Shown piece after piece: positions 40,652 to 49,492 of a stretch of DNA of 64,000 bases (the first letter of the stretch is position 1; every line of letters starts with the position of its first letter). The DNA is taken from NCBI GenBank assembly GCA_023439045.1, contig JAEXOY010000019.1, positions 1-64,000 on the forward strand, given 5' to 3'. The DNA comes from Bacillota bacterium (lineage in GTDB: Bacteria; Bacillota; Clostridia; Acetivibrionales; DSM-1351). Under the pieces are notes generated by a model that was given only the letters and a program-made list of their open reading frames with translations, made no database searches and was not told the origin of the DNA. The translations under genes were made by a program, and so were the position numbers.

Positions 40652-41908
40652 ATGGGACTTAATGAAACCCCAAGAGCTGAAAGAGTACATATTTCTATAT
40701 TCGGAAGAAGAAATGCTGGTAAATCAAGCCTGATAAACGCTATCACAGGTCAAAACATAGCGGTTGTTTCACCGGTAAAGGGAACTACTACTGATCCGGT
40801 TTACAAATCCATGGAGCTGCTGCCTATCGGACCAGTTGTTTTTGTCGATACAGCAGGTTTAGATGATGAAGGAGAATTGGGCGAGCTCAGAAAGAGCAAA
40901 TCTATAGACGTATTAAACAAGACTGATATCGCTATAATTGTGGTTGATGCAACGGTTGGCCTAACACAGCTAGAAGCGGATATAGCAGCAAAAGTAAAAG
41001 CAAAAAAATTACCTGCAATAATTGTTGTAAATAAGGCTGATTTACATATTAATGACGATGATATGCGTGCTTTGACATCAGAGCTTAGCAGCTCACAATT
41101 TTTTAACAGTGCACCTATTCTTGTATCAGCAGCAGAGAGAAAAGGCATTCCAGAGCTAAAACAGGCTATTATTGCTGCCGCACCAAAAGAGAATACGGAG
41201 AAATCGCTGCTTTCAGGTTTGGTAGACGATGGAGATGTTGTTGTGTTGGTTACTCCTATTGATTCCGGGGCTCCAAAAGGTAGAATGATTTTGCCGCAAC
41301 AGCAGACTATTAGAGAGGTGTTGGACAAAAATGCTATCTGTATTGTCACAAAGGAAACCGAGCTTCAAGAGACATTAAAAAAGCTAGTGGCACCGCCTAA
41401 AATTGTTATTACCGATTCACAGGCCTTTGATAAGGTAGCAGCACTTACTCCAAAAAATATACCATTAACGTCCTTTTCAATTATCTTTGCCCGATATAAA
41501 GGTGACCTTGAAGAGCTTGTTCGAGGCGTAACCCAAATCAAGAAATTAAAGGACGGGGACAAGGTGCTAATAGCGGAAGCGTGCACTCACCACCAACAAC
41601 AGGATGACATTGGTACAGTCAAGATTCCTCGTTGGCTTAAAAATATTTCAGGAAAAGAGCTGGAGCTATGCTATACCAATGGAGGTCATTTTCCTGAGGA
41701 TCTTTCACAATACGCTATGATAATTCATTGCGGTGCATGCATGATTAACAATAAAGCTATGCTCTCAAGAATTGAGACAGCCAAACAGCAAGGTGTTCCA
41801 ATAGTAAACTACGGTGTACTTATTGGTTATGTAACAGACATTTTGGAAAGAGCTATTATGCCTTTTCCTGAGGTTTCTAAGATATGGAATACTCAAAAGT
41901 ATTCTTAA
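40652..41908 (+). CDS. hydF: [FeFe]-hydrogenase maturation GTPase HydF (418 aa)
   Basis: HydF is the scaffold on which HydE and HydG assemble the [2Fe] subcluster before transfer to the hydrogenase. GTPase motifs G1 GRRNAGKSSL (about 19-28), G3 DTAG and G4 NKAD are intact. The C-terminal cluster ligands are present: CTHHQQQDD (about 311) and HCGACM (about 362). Length matches known HydF (about 410). GGAGG precedes ATG 40652. The maturase cluster here is hydF-hydG-hydE and, unusually, sits inside the sigK element. The hydrogenase structural gene itself is not in the window. Confidence 0.95.
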   Translation: MGLNETPRAERVHISIFGRRNAGKSSLINAITGQNIAVVSPVKGTTTDPVYKSMELLPIGPVVFVDTAGLDDEGELGELRKSKSIDVLNKTDIAIIVVDATVGLTQLEADIAAKVKAKKLPAIIVVNKADLHINDDDMRALTSELSSSQFFNSAPILVSAAERKGIPELKQAIIAAAPKENTEKSLLSGLVDDGDVVVLVTPIDSGAPKGRMILPQQQTIREVLDKNAICIVTKETELQETLKKLVAPPKIVITDSQAFDKVAALTPKNIPLTSFSIIFARYKGDLEELVRGVTQIKKLKDGDKVLIAEACTHHQQQDDIGTVKIPRWLKNISGKELELCYTNGGHFPEDLSQYAMIIHCGACMINNKAMLSRIETAKQQGVPIVNYGVLIGYVTDILERAIMPFPEVSKIWNTQKYS

Positions 41909-42000
41909 GATATCAAAAAAGTACTTGAGAAATCATAGTATATGAAAAGAGATTAAAGCATCATGAGTATAATCTTAAAACTAATTTCTTTATGAAAAAT

Positions 42001-42100
42001 CTTAATTAGCTTATAAAGAATTTGAATAGCTTATAAAGAATTTGAATAGCTTATGAAGAATTTAAATAGCTTATGAAGAATTTAGCTTACATATGAAGAA
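42001..42100. repeat. Tandem 20-bp repeats between hydF and hydG
   Basis: Four exact-length units begin at 42001, 42021, 42041 and 42061 with consensus core AATAGCTTATRAAGAA, and a degenerate fifth ends near 42100. They occupy most of the gap before hydG. They are not hairpin-forming. Confidence 0.8.
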
Positions 42101-42134
42101 TACGAGAATAACTGACTATTAGGGGGATATTAAT

Positions 42135-43544
42135 ATGGAACAAAATACGAACAACTATAAGGCAGATTTTATAAATCATAACCAGATAGAGCTATTATTA
42201 GAGAATGCTAAAAACTCACCTGCTCAGAGAATTGATGAAATCCTTGATAAGGCAAGTTTGTGCCAGGGCCTTTCTCTAGAAGAGGTGGCAGTACTGCTGC
42301 AGAATGAAGTGCCAGAGCTTGATAGCAAGCTTTTTGATACAGCAAAGAAGATAAAGGACAGCATTTATGGTACAAGAATTGTAATGTTTGCACCAATGTA
42401 TGTATCAAATTACTGCGTAAACAAATGTCAATACTGCGGATATCAATGCGGTAGTGGAATGAGGCGCAAAAGGCTTACAGATGAAGAGATTCGCAAAGAA
42501 GCAGAGATTATCATGGAATTGGGGCACAAAAGAATAGCATTAGAGGCTGGAGAAGACGACAAAAATTGCCCAATTGATTACATTACTCATGCAATGGAGG
42601 TTATTTACAGCACAAAGGTAAAGAATGGAAGTATCAGAAGAATAAATGTTAATATTGCCGCTACTACCGTTGAGAATTATACCAAGCTGAAGGAGGCAGG
42701 AATAGGTACATATATTTTGTTCCAGGAGACATATCACAGAGAGACTTACCAGAAAATGCATCAGAGTGGACCAAAGAGTAATTACGATTATCATACAACA
42801 GCTATGGACAGAGCAATGCAGGGTGGAATTGACGATGTTGGAATAGGGGCATTATTTGGTTTGTACAACTATAAATATGAAGTACTTGGAATGTTAATGC
42901 ATGCTGAACACTTAGAAAACGCATTTGGAGTAGGACCTCATACAATTTCGGTTCCAAGGCTCAGACCTGCAAAGGGTGTCTCAGTTGAAAATTATCCATA
43001 CATGGTCTCAGATAAGGATTTCAAGAGAATAGTGGCTATTTTGAGATTAGCCGTTCCGTATACCGGTATCATTCTTTCAACAAGAGAAGAGGTAGATTTC
43101 CGTGAGCAAGTAATTGATGTAGGAGTATCTCAAGTTAGTGCCGGTTCAAGTACAGGGGTGGGAGGATATTCAGAAAGAGAAAGCGAAGAATGCTCAACTC
43201 AACAGTTTGAACCTGCAGATAATAGAACCCCAATGGAAGTATTGAAGTCACTATGTCACAGAGGATATGTTCCAAGCTACTGCACCGCCTGCTACCGTGC
43301 TGGAAGAACAGGGGACAGGTTTATGCAGTTTGCAAAAGAGGGGAAAATTCATAATCTTTGTTACCCAAATGCTCTAATGACATTTAAAGAGTATCTTATG
43401 GACTATGCAGATGAAGAGCTGCGGGAGCTAGGTGAAAAGATGATAAAGGATAACCTAGAGAATATTCCTAGTACAACCATGAGAAAGAAGACAGAGGAAA
43501 GACTCGCCCTTATAGAAAAAGGGGAGAGGGATTTATTTTTCTAG
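42135..43544 (+). CDS. hydG: [FeFe]-hydrogenase radical SAM maturase HydG (469 aa)
   Basis: HydG cleaves tyrosine to give the CO and CN ligands of the H-cluster. The radical SAM site CVNKCQYCGY is at about 95-104 (ThiH-like), and the C-terminal auxiliary cluster region reads CTACYRAGRTGDRFM at about 386-400, as in true HydG and not ThiH. Length (469) is normal. GGGGGA precedes the ATG at 42135. It is separated from hydF by the 20-bp repeats and from hydE by about 125 bp. Confidence 0.95.
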   Translation: MEQNTNNYKADFINHNQIELLLENAKNSPAQRIDEILDKASLCQGLSLEEVAVLLQNEVPELDSKLFDTAKKIKDSIYGTRIVMFAPMYVSNYCVNKCQYCGYQCGSGMRRKRLTDEEIRKEAEIIMELGHKRIALEAGEDDKNCPIDYITHAMEVIYSTKVKNGSIRRINVNIAATTVENYTKLKEAGIGTYILFQETYHRETYQKMHQSGPKSNYDYHTTAMDRAMQGGIDDVGIGALFGLYNYKYEVLGMLMHAEHLENAFGVGPHTISVPRLRPAKGVSVENYPYMVSDKDFKRIVAILRLAVPYTGIILSTREEVDFREQVIDVGVSQVSAGSSTGVGGYSERESEECSTQQFEPADNRTPMEVLKSLCHRGYVPSYCTACYRAGRTGDRFMQFAKEGKIHNLCYPNALMTFKEYLMDYADEELRELGEKMIKDNLENIPSTTMRKKTEERLALIEKGERDLFF

Positions 43545-43669
43545 AGAGTAATTGGGAATGAAAGGTATATATTCTTAATAAGCAATTGTGGATTAAAGGT
43601 ATATACAGTAAAAATGGCGGATTACAAATATCCAACCACAAGGTTACCCACTGTGAAAGGAGTGACGTA

Positions 43670-44734
43670 ATGGACAAGGCTTTTTTATTGATAGAGAGAT
43701 TAAAAAATGAAAATATTCTAACCAAGGCTGAAACTGCTTGGTTGATTGACAATATTCAGGACGAGCATAGAGACTTGCTTTACAAATATGCCCTAGAAAC
43801 CAGGCAAGCTCATTATGGCAACAAAGTGTTTATGCGGGGACTGATAGAATTTTCGAATATTTGCAAACAAAATTGTAATTATTGTGGTATCAGAGGCGCA
43901 AACTCAAACGTTGAGCGTTACAGACTTACAAAGGATCAGATATTGGAGTGCTGCCGAGAAGGTAGAAGGCTGGGGTATTCAACCTTTGTGCTTCAAAGTG
44001 CTGAAGATGCTCATTATTCTGAACAGGTAATGGTAGATATAATTAGCAGCATTAAGCAGGAATTCCCTGATTGCGCTATAACTCTATCCATCGGAGAGAG
44101 GCCTTCTCATGAATATGAAAGCATGCGTAAAGCAGGCGCCGACAGGTATTTGCTTAGACATGAAACAGCATCTAAAGAGCTTTATCAAAAGCTTCACCCT
44201 GGTATGAGCTTTGAAAATAGAATTAAATGCTTATATGACCTAAAGGAATTGGGTTACCAAGTTGGAGCAGGGTTTATGGTAGGGCTACCTGGGCAGACAC
44301 CAGAGCACCTGGCAGAAGACTTACATTTTTTAAAGGAGCTAAATCCTCATATGATAGGAATTGGCCCTTTTATTCCGCATAGTGAGACACCACTTGCTGC
44401 AGAAAAAGGAGGGACACTGGAGCAAACCCTTCTAATGGTAGCGCTTGCTAGATTATTTGTACCAAAAGCACTTTTACCAGCAACTACTGCACTTGGTACG
44501 CTAGATAAAACCGGCAGGGAAAAGGCTCTTAGTGCAGGGGCAAATGTTGTCATGCCAAACCTTACACCAACAGTACAAAGGGCAAAGTATCAACTCTACC
44601 AGAACAAAATATGTATTGGTGATGAAGCTGCTCATTGCAGAAAATGTATTGAGAAGAGGATTAATTCCGCTGGCTTTGAAGTGGATATGGGACGCGGAGA
44701 CAGCTGCAATGTGGGCGCTGAATGTATGGCATAG
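43670..44734 (+). CDS. hydE: [FeFe]-hydrogenase radical SAM maturase HydE (354 aa)
   Basis: ATG 43670 follows AAGGAGTGA; the frame is open further upstream but without a site. The radical SAM site CKQNCNYCGIRG is at about 64-75, and the BioB-like barrel continues with FVLQSAEDAHYS and AGFMVGLPGQTPEHLAEDL. The C-terminal cysteine group CRKCIEKR (about 323-330) is a second cluster of the HydE type. HydE supplies part of the [2Fe] precursor. Its TAG stop falls in the first unit of a 24-bp repeat array. Confidence 0.93.
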   Translation: MDKAFLLIERLKNENILTKAETAWLIDNIQDEHRDLLYKYALETRQAHYGNKVFMRGLIEFSNICKQNCNYCGIRGANSNVERYRLTKDQILECCREGRRLGYSTFVLQSAEDAHYSEQVMVDIISSIKQEFPDCAITLSIGERPSHEYESMRKAGADRYLLRHETASKELYQKLHPGMSFENRIKCLYDLKELGYQVGAGFMVGLPGQTPEHLAEDLHFLKELNPHMIGIGPFIPHSETPLAAEKGGTLEQTLLMVALARLFVPKALLPATTALGTLDKTGREKALSAGANVVMPNLTPTVQRAKYQLYQNKICIGDEAAHCRKCIEKRINSAGFEVDMGRGDSCNVGAECMA

Positions 44735-44756
44735 AGTGCATAGAGGAATGCTAGCT

Positions 44757-44900
44757 GTGCACAACTCAATGAGTGGTATAGAGTGCACAGCATAATGCTA
44801 GGCAGGGTACAACTCAATGCGTGGTATAGGCTACACAGCTCATGTGTTGCATAGGCACAGCTCAGTGTGTGGCATAGGCACAACTAAATGAGTAATATAG
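44757..44900. repeat. Five tandem repeats of about 24 bp after hydE
   Basis: Units of the form GCACAACTCAATGAGTGGTATAG begin near 44757, 44806, 44829, 44855 and 44878, drifting by substitutions. A 9-bp stem (TGCACCGTG at 44901-44909 with CACGGTGCA at 44924-44932) follows immediately and may serve as the hyd transcription end. Confidence 0.7.
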
Positions 44901-44932
44901 TGCACCGTGAGTATCGTGCAAGGCACGGTGCA
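44901..44932 (+). terminator. Hairpin closing the hyd cluster
   Basis: A 9-bp perfect inverted repeat lies between hydE and the convergent GH3 gene. It lacks a T-run, so termination is possible but not certain. Confidence 0.4.
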
Positions 44933-44952
44933 ATGCGACACAGTATTGCTAA

Positions 44953-46359
44953 TTATTTTTGAGAATACTTCTGCAAAACACTTGCTAGCTTGCTGTTTAT
45001 CTCATTTACATCAATTGAAGCAACAGGGGCATTTGAGACAGAGTACTTTTGCTTTAAGCTCAAAACTCTATAGACTTTTTCATCTATATACTGCTCAGAT
45101 ATTTCACCATTTTGTACAGCGGATTTGATAGAATTCAGCACTTCTATCTGTTTATTAAAGTTATGACATATCAGAATAATATCTGAGCCAGCTTGTAGAG
45201 ATTTCACTGCCATATCACCTAATGTATAATTCTTTGTAACAGCACCCATTGTAATATCATCGGTTATTACTACACCCTTAAAACCCATCTTTTCTCTTAG
45301 AAGTTCGGTAATGATTGCTTTTGAGAAGGAGGCCGGATACTTGCTGTCCAGTTGTTGCATTAGAATATGAGATACCATAACGACGTCAGCTCCGTTTTTA
45401 ATTGCGGCTTCAAAAGGAATGAGTTCAAGCTTTGAGAGCTGGTCCAGGCTCTTTGTAACAACTGGCAGACCCACATGTGAGTCTACAGTTGTATCCCCGT
45501 GACCAGGAAAGTGCTTGATTACGGGAATTACATTTTGAGACTTTATTCCATCATGTGTTGAGAGTCCAAGACTGGTAACGACATCAGCATTGCTGCCAAA
45601 TGACCTATTACCTATTACAGTGTTTTTAGGGTTACTCATAATATCTATTACTGGAGCAAAATCTAGATTCAGGCCAAGAGAGTTAACCTGCTGTCCAAGT
45701 ATTTCTCCAATTTCTCTGCTGAAATCAGCGTTGTTGATGCTGCCAATCTTCTGGTTTGTAGGAAGCTTTTTGTATTGAGGGGGAAGTCGGGATACTCTAC
45801 CGCCTTCTTCGTCCACACCTAGAAGAAGAGGTATATTTGAGTTTTCCTCATTGAAGGCTTTAAGTGAATTAGCAAGTTCTAAGCTTTGTTGCTGAGACTC
45901 AATATTTCTACTAAAGAATATAAAGCCTGAAACCTTGTAAGTGGAAATTAACGTTTTGGCATTATCATCAATAGAATAGCCGTCCAAGCCTACCATTACC
46001 AATTGTCCGAGCTTTTCTTCCATGGTCATTTTATTAATTTTATCTTTTATAGGGTCATTTTCGCCATTGATATTATTTCCTTTATTTGAGTTGCTTTCAT
46101 CTGTTGAATTGCTTTCACCTGTAGAGCCGCTATTGCTAACAGAGTCAGAGCTGGGTGTCTGACTGTTACTTATAGCCTCTGAAGAGTTGGAGGCATTTCC
46201 TGTGGTAGTGGAGGGATATGTAATATTGCTGCTGGTGGTACTTTCATTGCCACAGCCTACTAAAACAATGCCCAAAAATACTATTGAAAGTAATAAAATA
46301 ATAGTATTTCTCTCTTTAATACGCTCCTTATATGTATGTATTATGCTAATAAACCCCAT
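44953..46359 (-). CDS. GH3 beta-N-acetylhexosaminidase lipoprotein (NagZ-like), 468 aa
   Basis: A cytosolic basic stretch and a hydrophobic signal (TIILLLSIVFLGIVLVGC) end in lipobox LVGC at about residue 36. A long Ser/Thr/Asn linker follows (about 40-100). The GH3 domain carries the family signature KHFPGHGDTTVDSHVGLP (about 284-301), with its His/Asp pair typical of NagZ, and GVVITDDITMGAV bearing the nucleophile Asp. It would remove GlcNAc from peptidoglycan-derived muropeptides outside the membrane. It is convergent with hydE. The Lrp regulator gene is immediately upstream (18-bp gap). Confidence 0.88.
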   Translation of the reverse strand: MGFISIIHTYKERIKERNTIILLLSIVFLGIVLVGCGNESTTSSNITYPSTTTGNASNSSEAISNSQTPSSDSVSNSGSTGESNSTDESNSNKGNNINGENDPIKDKINKMTMEEKLGQLVMVGLDGYSIDDNAKTLISTYKVSGFIFFSRNIESQQQSLELANSLKAFNEENSNIPLLLGVDEEGGRVSRLPPQYKKLPTNQKIGSINNADFSREIGEILGQQVNSLGLNLDFAPVIDIMSNPKNTVIGNRSFGSNADVVTSLGLSTHDGIKSQNVIPVIKHFPGHGDTTVDSHVGLPVVTKSLDQLSKLELIPFEAAIKNGADVVMVSHILMQQLDSKYPASFSKAIITELLREKMGFKGVVITDDITMGAVTKNYTLGDMAVKSLQAGSDIILICHNFNKQIEVLNSIKSAVQNGEISEQYIDEKVYRVLSLKQKYSVSNAPVASIDVNEINSKLASVLQKYSQK

Positions 46360-46377
46360 AATAAAAATTATCCTTAA

Positions 46378-46854
46378 CTATTCTTTTTCATTTTTACTCT
46401 CTGCTTCCTCACCAAGCATTATTCCCCTAGGTCCAACTGCTGTAGAGAAAACTATCTGTGTATACGTTTTACCAAATTGCTGAAGTCGCCCTATAAATTG
46501 ATCCAGCTCTTGTGTGCTGGGAAATGCGACTTTTATAAGCATTGAATATTGACCGGTAACACAATTACACTCAAGGACATTTGGCACTTCAGCTATAAAT
46601 GGGTAGAAGGTTGGCTTTTGGCTGGGCTCCATGTCCAGGTTAATAAATGCTGTTATATGATAGCCTAGCTTTTGCAAATTAATCTTTGCTTGGTAGGACG
46701 ATATAATACCCAGCTTTTCAAGGCGTTCCAATCTAGCTGAAACAGCAGGTGCTGATAAAAAAACTTGCTGTGCAAGACTACTAAGAGAGCACCTTGCATT
46801 TTTTTGGCATAAATTGAGTAGCTTCCTATCTATTTTATCAAGTTTTTCCATCAT
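46378..46854 (-). CDS. Lrp/AsnC-family transcriptional regulator (158 aa)
   Basis: The N-terminal winged helix-turn-helix (DKIDRKLLNLCQ, then SLSSLAQQVFLSAPAVSARL) is followed by the RAM effector domain (VTGQYSMLIKVAFPSTQELD). ATG 46854 has GAGGTG 5 bp upstream. These octameric regulators respond to amino acids. It precedes the GH3 lipoprotein on the same strand and may regulate it, or a distant target. Nothing in the sequence shows the effector. Confidence 0.88.
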   Translation of the reverse strand: MMEKLDKIDRKLLNLCQKNARCSLSSLAQQVFLSAPAVSARLERLEKLGIISSYQAKINLQKLGYHITAFINLDMEPSQKPTFYPFIAEVPNVLECNCVTGQYSMLIKVAFPSTQELDQFIGRLQQFGKTYTQIVFSTAVGPRGIMLGEEAESKNEKE

Positions 46855-47037
46855 AAAACACCTCAAATAATATATTTTTAATCTCGTTATAAATCATTAT
46901 AAACTTATTACTCAGTGCATTCAATATATACAAATTTTTATAATAATTAGCACATAAAGGACATATAAATTATATAACTGGGATTATGCCGATTTTTATG
47001 GCTTTTTTGGACATCGGCTTGCTTAAGGGGGAGGTAG

Positions 47038-47232
47038 ATGAGAGGGTCAAAAGAACCTTACATAATAATAGTACACTTTCCTAAATCTGAGGAAGATAAG
47101 CAACGATTGAGAGAAAAAATGGGAGCTGCGTATTTGGAACTAGTAAGAGACTATATTTTGACCTTGCCGATGGATGAGAGAGATAAGAATGAAATTTACG
47201 AGAAAATAATACATAAATTGAGTGAAGGGTGA
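47038..47232 (+). CDS. Small protein upstream of the sigK recombinase (64 aa)
   Basis: A charged 64-aa frame (MRGSKEPYIIIVHFPKSEED to the end KIIHKLSEG) with a GGGGGAGG site. It ends 4 bp before the recombinase start at 47237 and overlaps its upstream frame. Nothing homologous is recognised, but tight coupling to a serine recombinase makes a directionality or regulatory role worth considering. Confidence 0.6.
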   Translation: MRGSKEPYIIIVHFPKSEEDKQRLREKMGAAYLELVRDYILTLPMDERDKNEIYEKIIHKLSEG

Positions 47233-47236
47233 TTTT

Positions 47237-49021
47237 ATGAGGGCTGCCATTTACTCTAGAAAGAGTAAGTTTACCGGAAAGGGTGACAGCATTGAGAACC
47301 AAATACAGCTGTGTAAAGACTATGCTGCCAAGATTTTTGGTATTTCGGAAGATGCCTTCATCATTTATGAGGACGAAGGCTTTTCTGGTGGAAACATAAA
47401 TCGTCCTCAGTTCCAGCAGCTCCTAAGAGATGCTATGAATAAACGCTTTGACATACTTATATGTTACCGCCTAGATAGAATTAGCAGAAATGTATCAGAT
47501 TTTTCGCAACTGATAAAGGACCTTGAGAAATACGGTATCGGTTTTGTTTCTATCAGGGAGCAGTTTGACACTACTACTCCTATGGGAAGAGCAATGATGT
47601 ATATATCATCTGTTTTTGCTCAACTTGAAAGAGAAACCATAGCTGAAAGAATTAGAGACAATATGGTGCAACTTGCAAAAACCGGGCGCTGGCTTGGAGG
47701 GGTTACACCTACAGGCTATAGATCTGTACAAATTAGTGACAATGAGCAAAAAGACAAAAAGTTATATCGGCTCGAAGAAATTGCTGAGGAGATTGAGCTT
47801 GTTAAAACAATATATACAAAATTTATTGAACTACAGTCTCTGACAAGAGTGGAACATTTCTTACTTACTAATAATGTTAAAACGAAGAATGGATTTGATT
47901 TTAAAAGATATACAATTAGATTCATATTAAGTAATCCTGTCTATGCTATTGCAGATAGTACTACATATGATTATTTATTTAATGCAGGCTACGATATATA
48001 TTCCTCTCCAGAGCAATTTAGCGGTGTTTATGGGCTTATGGCATACAACAAAACAAAGCAGGACATGGGTTATGTTGAAAGGCCAAGGGCAATTGATGAA
48101 TGGGTGATTGCAGTTGGAAGACATGAGGGAATAATACCAGGGGAGATATGGGTGCAAGCCCAAAACCTTTTAGAGAGAAATAAGGCTAAATCATACCGCA
48201 AGGAGAAGAATAATCAAGCGCTGTTATCGGGGCTACTCAAATGCGGAAAGTGTGGAAGCTATATGAGGCCCAAAGTTACAAATAGGACAAATTCAAATAA
48301 TGAGCAAGTATTTTATTATATGTGTGAAATGAAGGAAAAAAGTAAAAGAACCCGATGTAGCTGCAGAAATTTATTAGGAAACGAGGCTGATTTTCTGCTT
48401 TTACAGAGGCTAAAGGGCGTTTTTGATAACTATTGTCCGGCATTTAATAACATTCCAGTATCAAACAAGATATTTTTTAGTTTTGTAAATACCCGAATCA
48501 AAGCTGAGAGCATACCCTCCAAACTAAGAGATATTGATGCTTCGTTAGTAAGGCTTACTAATGTTTTGGCAAAAAATAATGACAAAGACATAGAAGAAGC
48601 GCTACTTTTACAGATGGGACGCCTAACTAAGGAAAAGAGACAGCTCGAAGAAAAGCTTGAGCTTTCTACAGTGAATAAGGCAGACAAAACAGCAGTATGC
48701 GAAGAAAAAGAAGCAGCATGCGACGATAAAGAGGTGGCATTATGCTTAGACAAAGCAGCAACAGGTGCCGACAAAGAAGCAGAATCCGCAGACAAAGCAG
48801 AAACAGGTACCGTAAAAGAAGCATCAGGATCAAAGGATAAACCAGTGGAAGACCAAGGCCGCATTAATGATAGCAATTCCATCAGCTACAATATAAGACT
48901 TATCAATAATATGTGGTGGCACCAGATGGATAATAAGTATAAAAAGATGATGATTAAGAGTATGGTGAAACAGATACTTTGGTATGAGGATAAGATTGTT
49001 GTAGAGCTATATGGAAGTTAA
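47237..49021 (+). CDS. Large serine recombinase of the sigK element (594 aa)
   Basis: The resolvase catalytic domain opens with MRAAIYSRKSKFTGKGDSIE (nucleophile Ser10) and continues through FDILICYRLDRISRNVSDF and FAQLERETIAERIRDN. A recombinase domain (GYRSVQISDN to about 315) and a zinc ribbon (LLKCGKCGSYMRPK, then RTRCSC) follow. The C-terminal coiled coil contains an odd low-complexity block of Asp-Lys-Glu-Ala units (about 478-538). Its 3' end lies 90 bp from the right att core, as spoIVCA does relative to skin. It should catalyse excision that restores sigK. ATG 47237 chosen with AAGGGTGA upstream. Confidence 0.93.
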   Translation: MRAAIYSRKSKFTGKGDSIENQIQLCKDYAAKIFGISEDAFIIYEDEGFSGGNINRPQFQQLLRDAMNKRFDILICYRLDRISRNVSDFSQLIKDLEKYGIGFVSIREQFDTTTPMGRAMMYISSVFAQLERETIAERIRDNMVQLAKTGRWLGGVTPTGYRSVQISDNEQKDKKLYRLEEIAEEIELVKTIYTKFIELQSLTRVEHFLLTNNVKTKNGFDFKRYTIRFILSNPVYAIADSTTYDYLFNAGYDIYSSPEQFSGVYGLMAYNKTKQDMGYVERPRAIDEWVIAVGRHEGIIPGEIWVQAQNLLERNKAKSYRKEKNNQALLSGLLKCGKCGSYMRPKVTNRTNSNNEQVFYYMCEMKEKSKRTRCSCRNLLGNEADFLLLQRLKGVFDNYCPAFNNIPVSNKIFFSFVNTRIKAESIPSKLRDIDASLVRLTNVLAKNNDKDIEEALLLQMGRLTKEKRQLEEKLELSTVNKADKTAVCEEKEAACDDKEVALCLDKAATGADKEAESADKAETGTVKEASGSKDKPVEDQGRINDSNSISYNIRLINNMWWHQMDNKYKKMMIKSMVKQILWYEDKIVVELYGS

Positions 49022-49111
49022 GCAAAAAAAACCTTGTTAAAAGAATAAGATAGAAATACTTAGGATAAAAATTAAGTAGTTACTACTATGTTTCCACAGT
49101 GTTAGCATTGC

Positions 49112-49116
49112 AAATG
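49112..49116. repeat. attachment core of the sigK element, right copy (AAATG)
   Basis: It abuts the sigK 3' part. The predicted crossover dinucleotide is AA at 49113-49114. The element-side arm GTTTCCACAGTGTTAGC (49090-49106) pairs with the arm at the left end of the element. Confidence 0.8.
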
Positions 49117-49484
49117 AAATACTTATGCAAATTAGAGCTACCAAGAAGCTCCAAAGTGAGGTTTCCCTCCAGGATCCTATTGGAATCGATAAGGAGGGCA
49201 ATGAAATCACGCTTATTGATTTGATAAGTAACGACTCAGAGTCCGTAGTAGACGAAGTAGAACTCAAAATGCAGGTAAAGAAGCTGTATAGTAAAATGAA
49301 ATGCACATTAAAAAATAGAGAGAAGGTAGTGCTGGAACTGCGATATGGCCTATTGAATGGTTCCAGTAAAACTCAGCGAGAAATAGCCAAAATGCTGGGT
49401 ATATCTAGGTCGTACGTGTCAAGAATTGAAAAGAAGGCTATAAAAAAGCTTAGTAAGGAATTAAAGCCTGAAAATTGCAGGTAG
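49117..49484 (+). CDS. sigK: 3' part of sigK (sigma regions 3 and 4)
   Basis: From the core the frame reads EILMQIRATKKLQSEVSLQD, then DPIGIDKEGNEI and sigma region 4 with its helix-turn-helix (KTQREIAKMLGISRSYVSRIEKKA). This is the conserved C-terminal half of SigK. It has no ribosome binding site or start of its own; the ATG at 49125 is internal (the Met of ILMQIR). It is expressed as sigma-K only if the 16.3-kb element is removed. A terminator follows. Confidence 0.93.
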
Positions 49485-49492
49485 CTCTATAC

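Larger units (their letters stand above)
32789..49116. mobile_element. 16.32-kb skin-like intervening element inserted in sigK
   Basis: Direct repeats AAATG at 32789-32793 and 49112-49116 bound it. Joining the outer flanks gives CIENEILMQIRATKK, the conserved end of sigma region 2, in frame. Joining the inner flanks gives ATTGCA-AA-TGCAAT at the centre of a 48-bp interrupted palindrome, as expected for attP. It encodes its own large serine recombinase (47237-49021) beside the right end, as spoIVCA does in Bacillus skin. Its cargo is metabolic rather than phage-like. No phage structural genes are present. Confidence 0.88.

Noticed and set aside
40801..41349. Long minus-strand frame inside hydF
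   Set aside because: Antisense shadow of the HydF GTPase domain; Ser/Ala-rich composition is typical of shadow frames.
41990..42100. Tandem repeats as a CRISPR array
   Set aside because: The units are adjacent with no spacers, differ between loci, and no cas genes are present.
49125..49484. sigK C-part as an independent small sigma factor
   Set aside because: It has no ribosome site, starts in mid-domain and lacks sigma region 2; it is the 3' piece of sigK.
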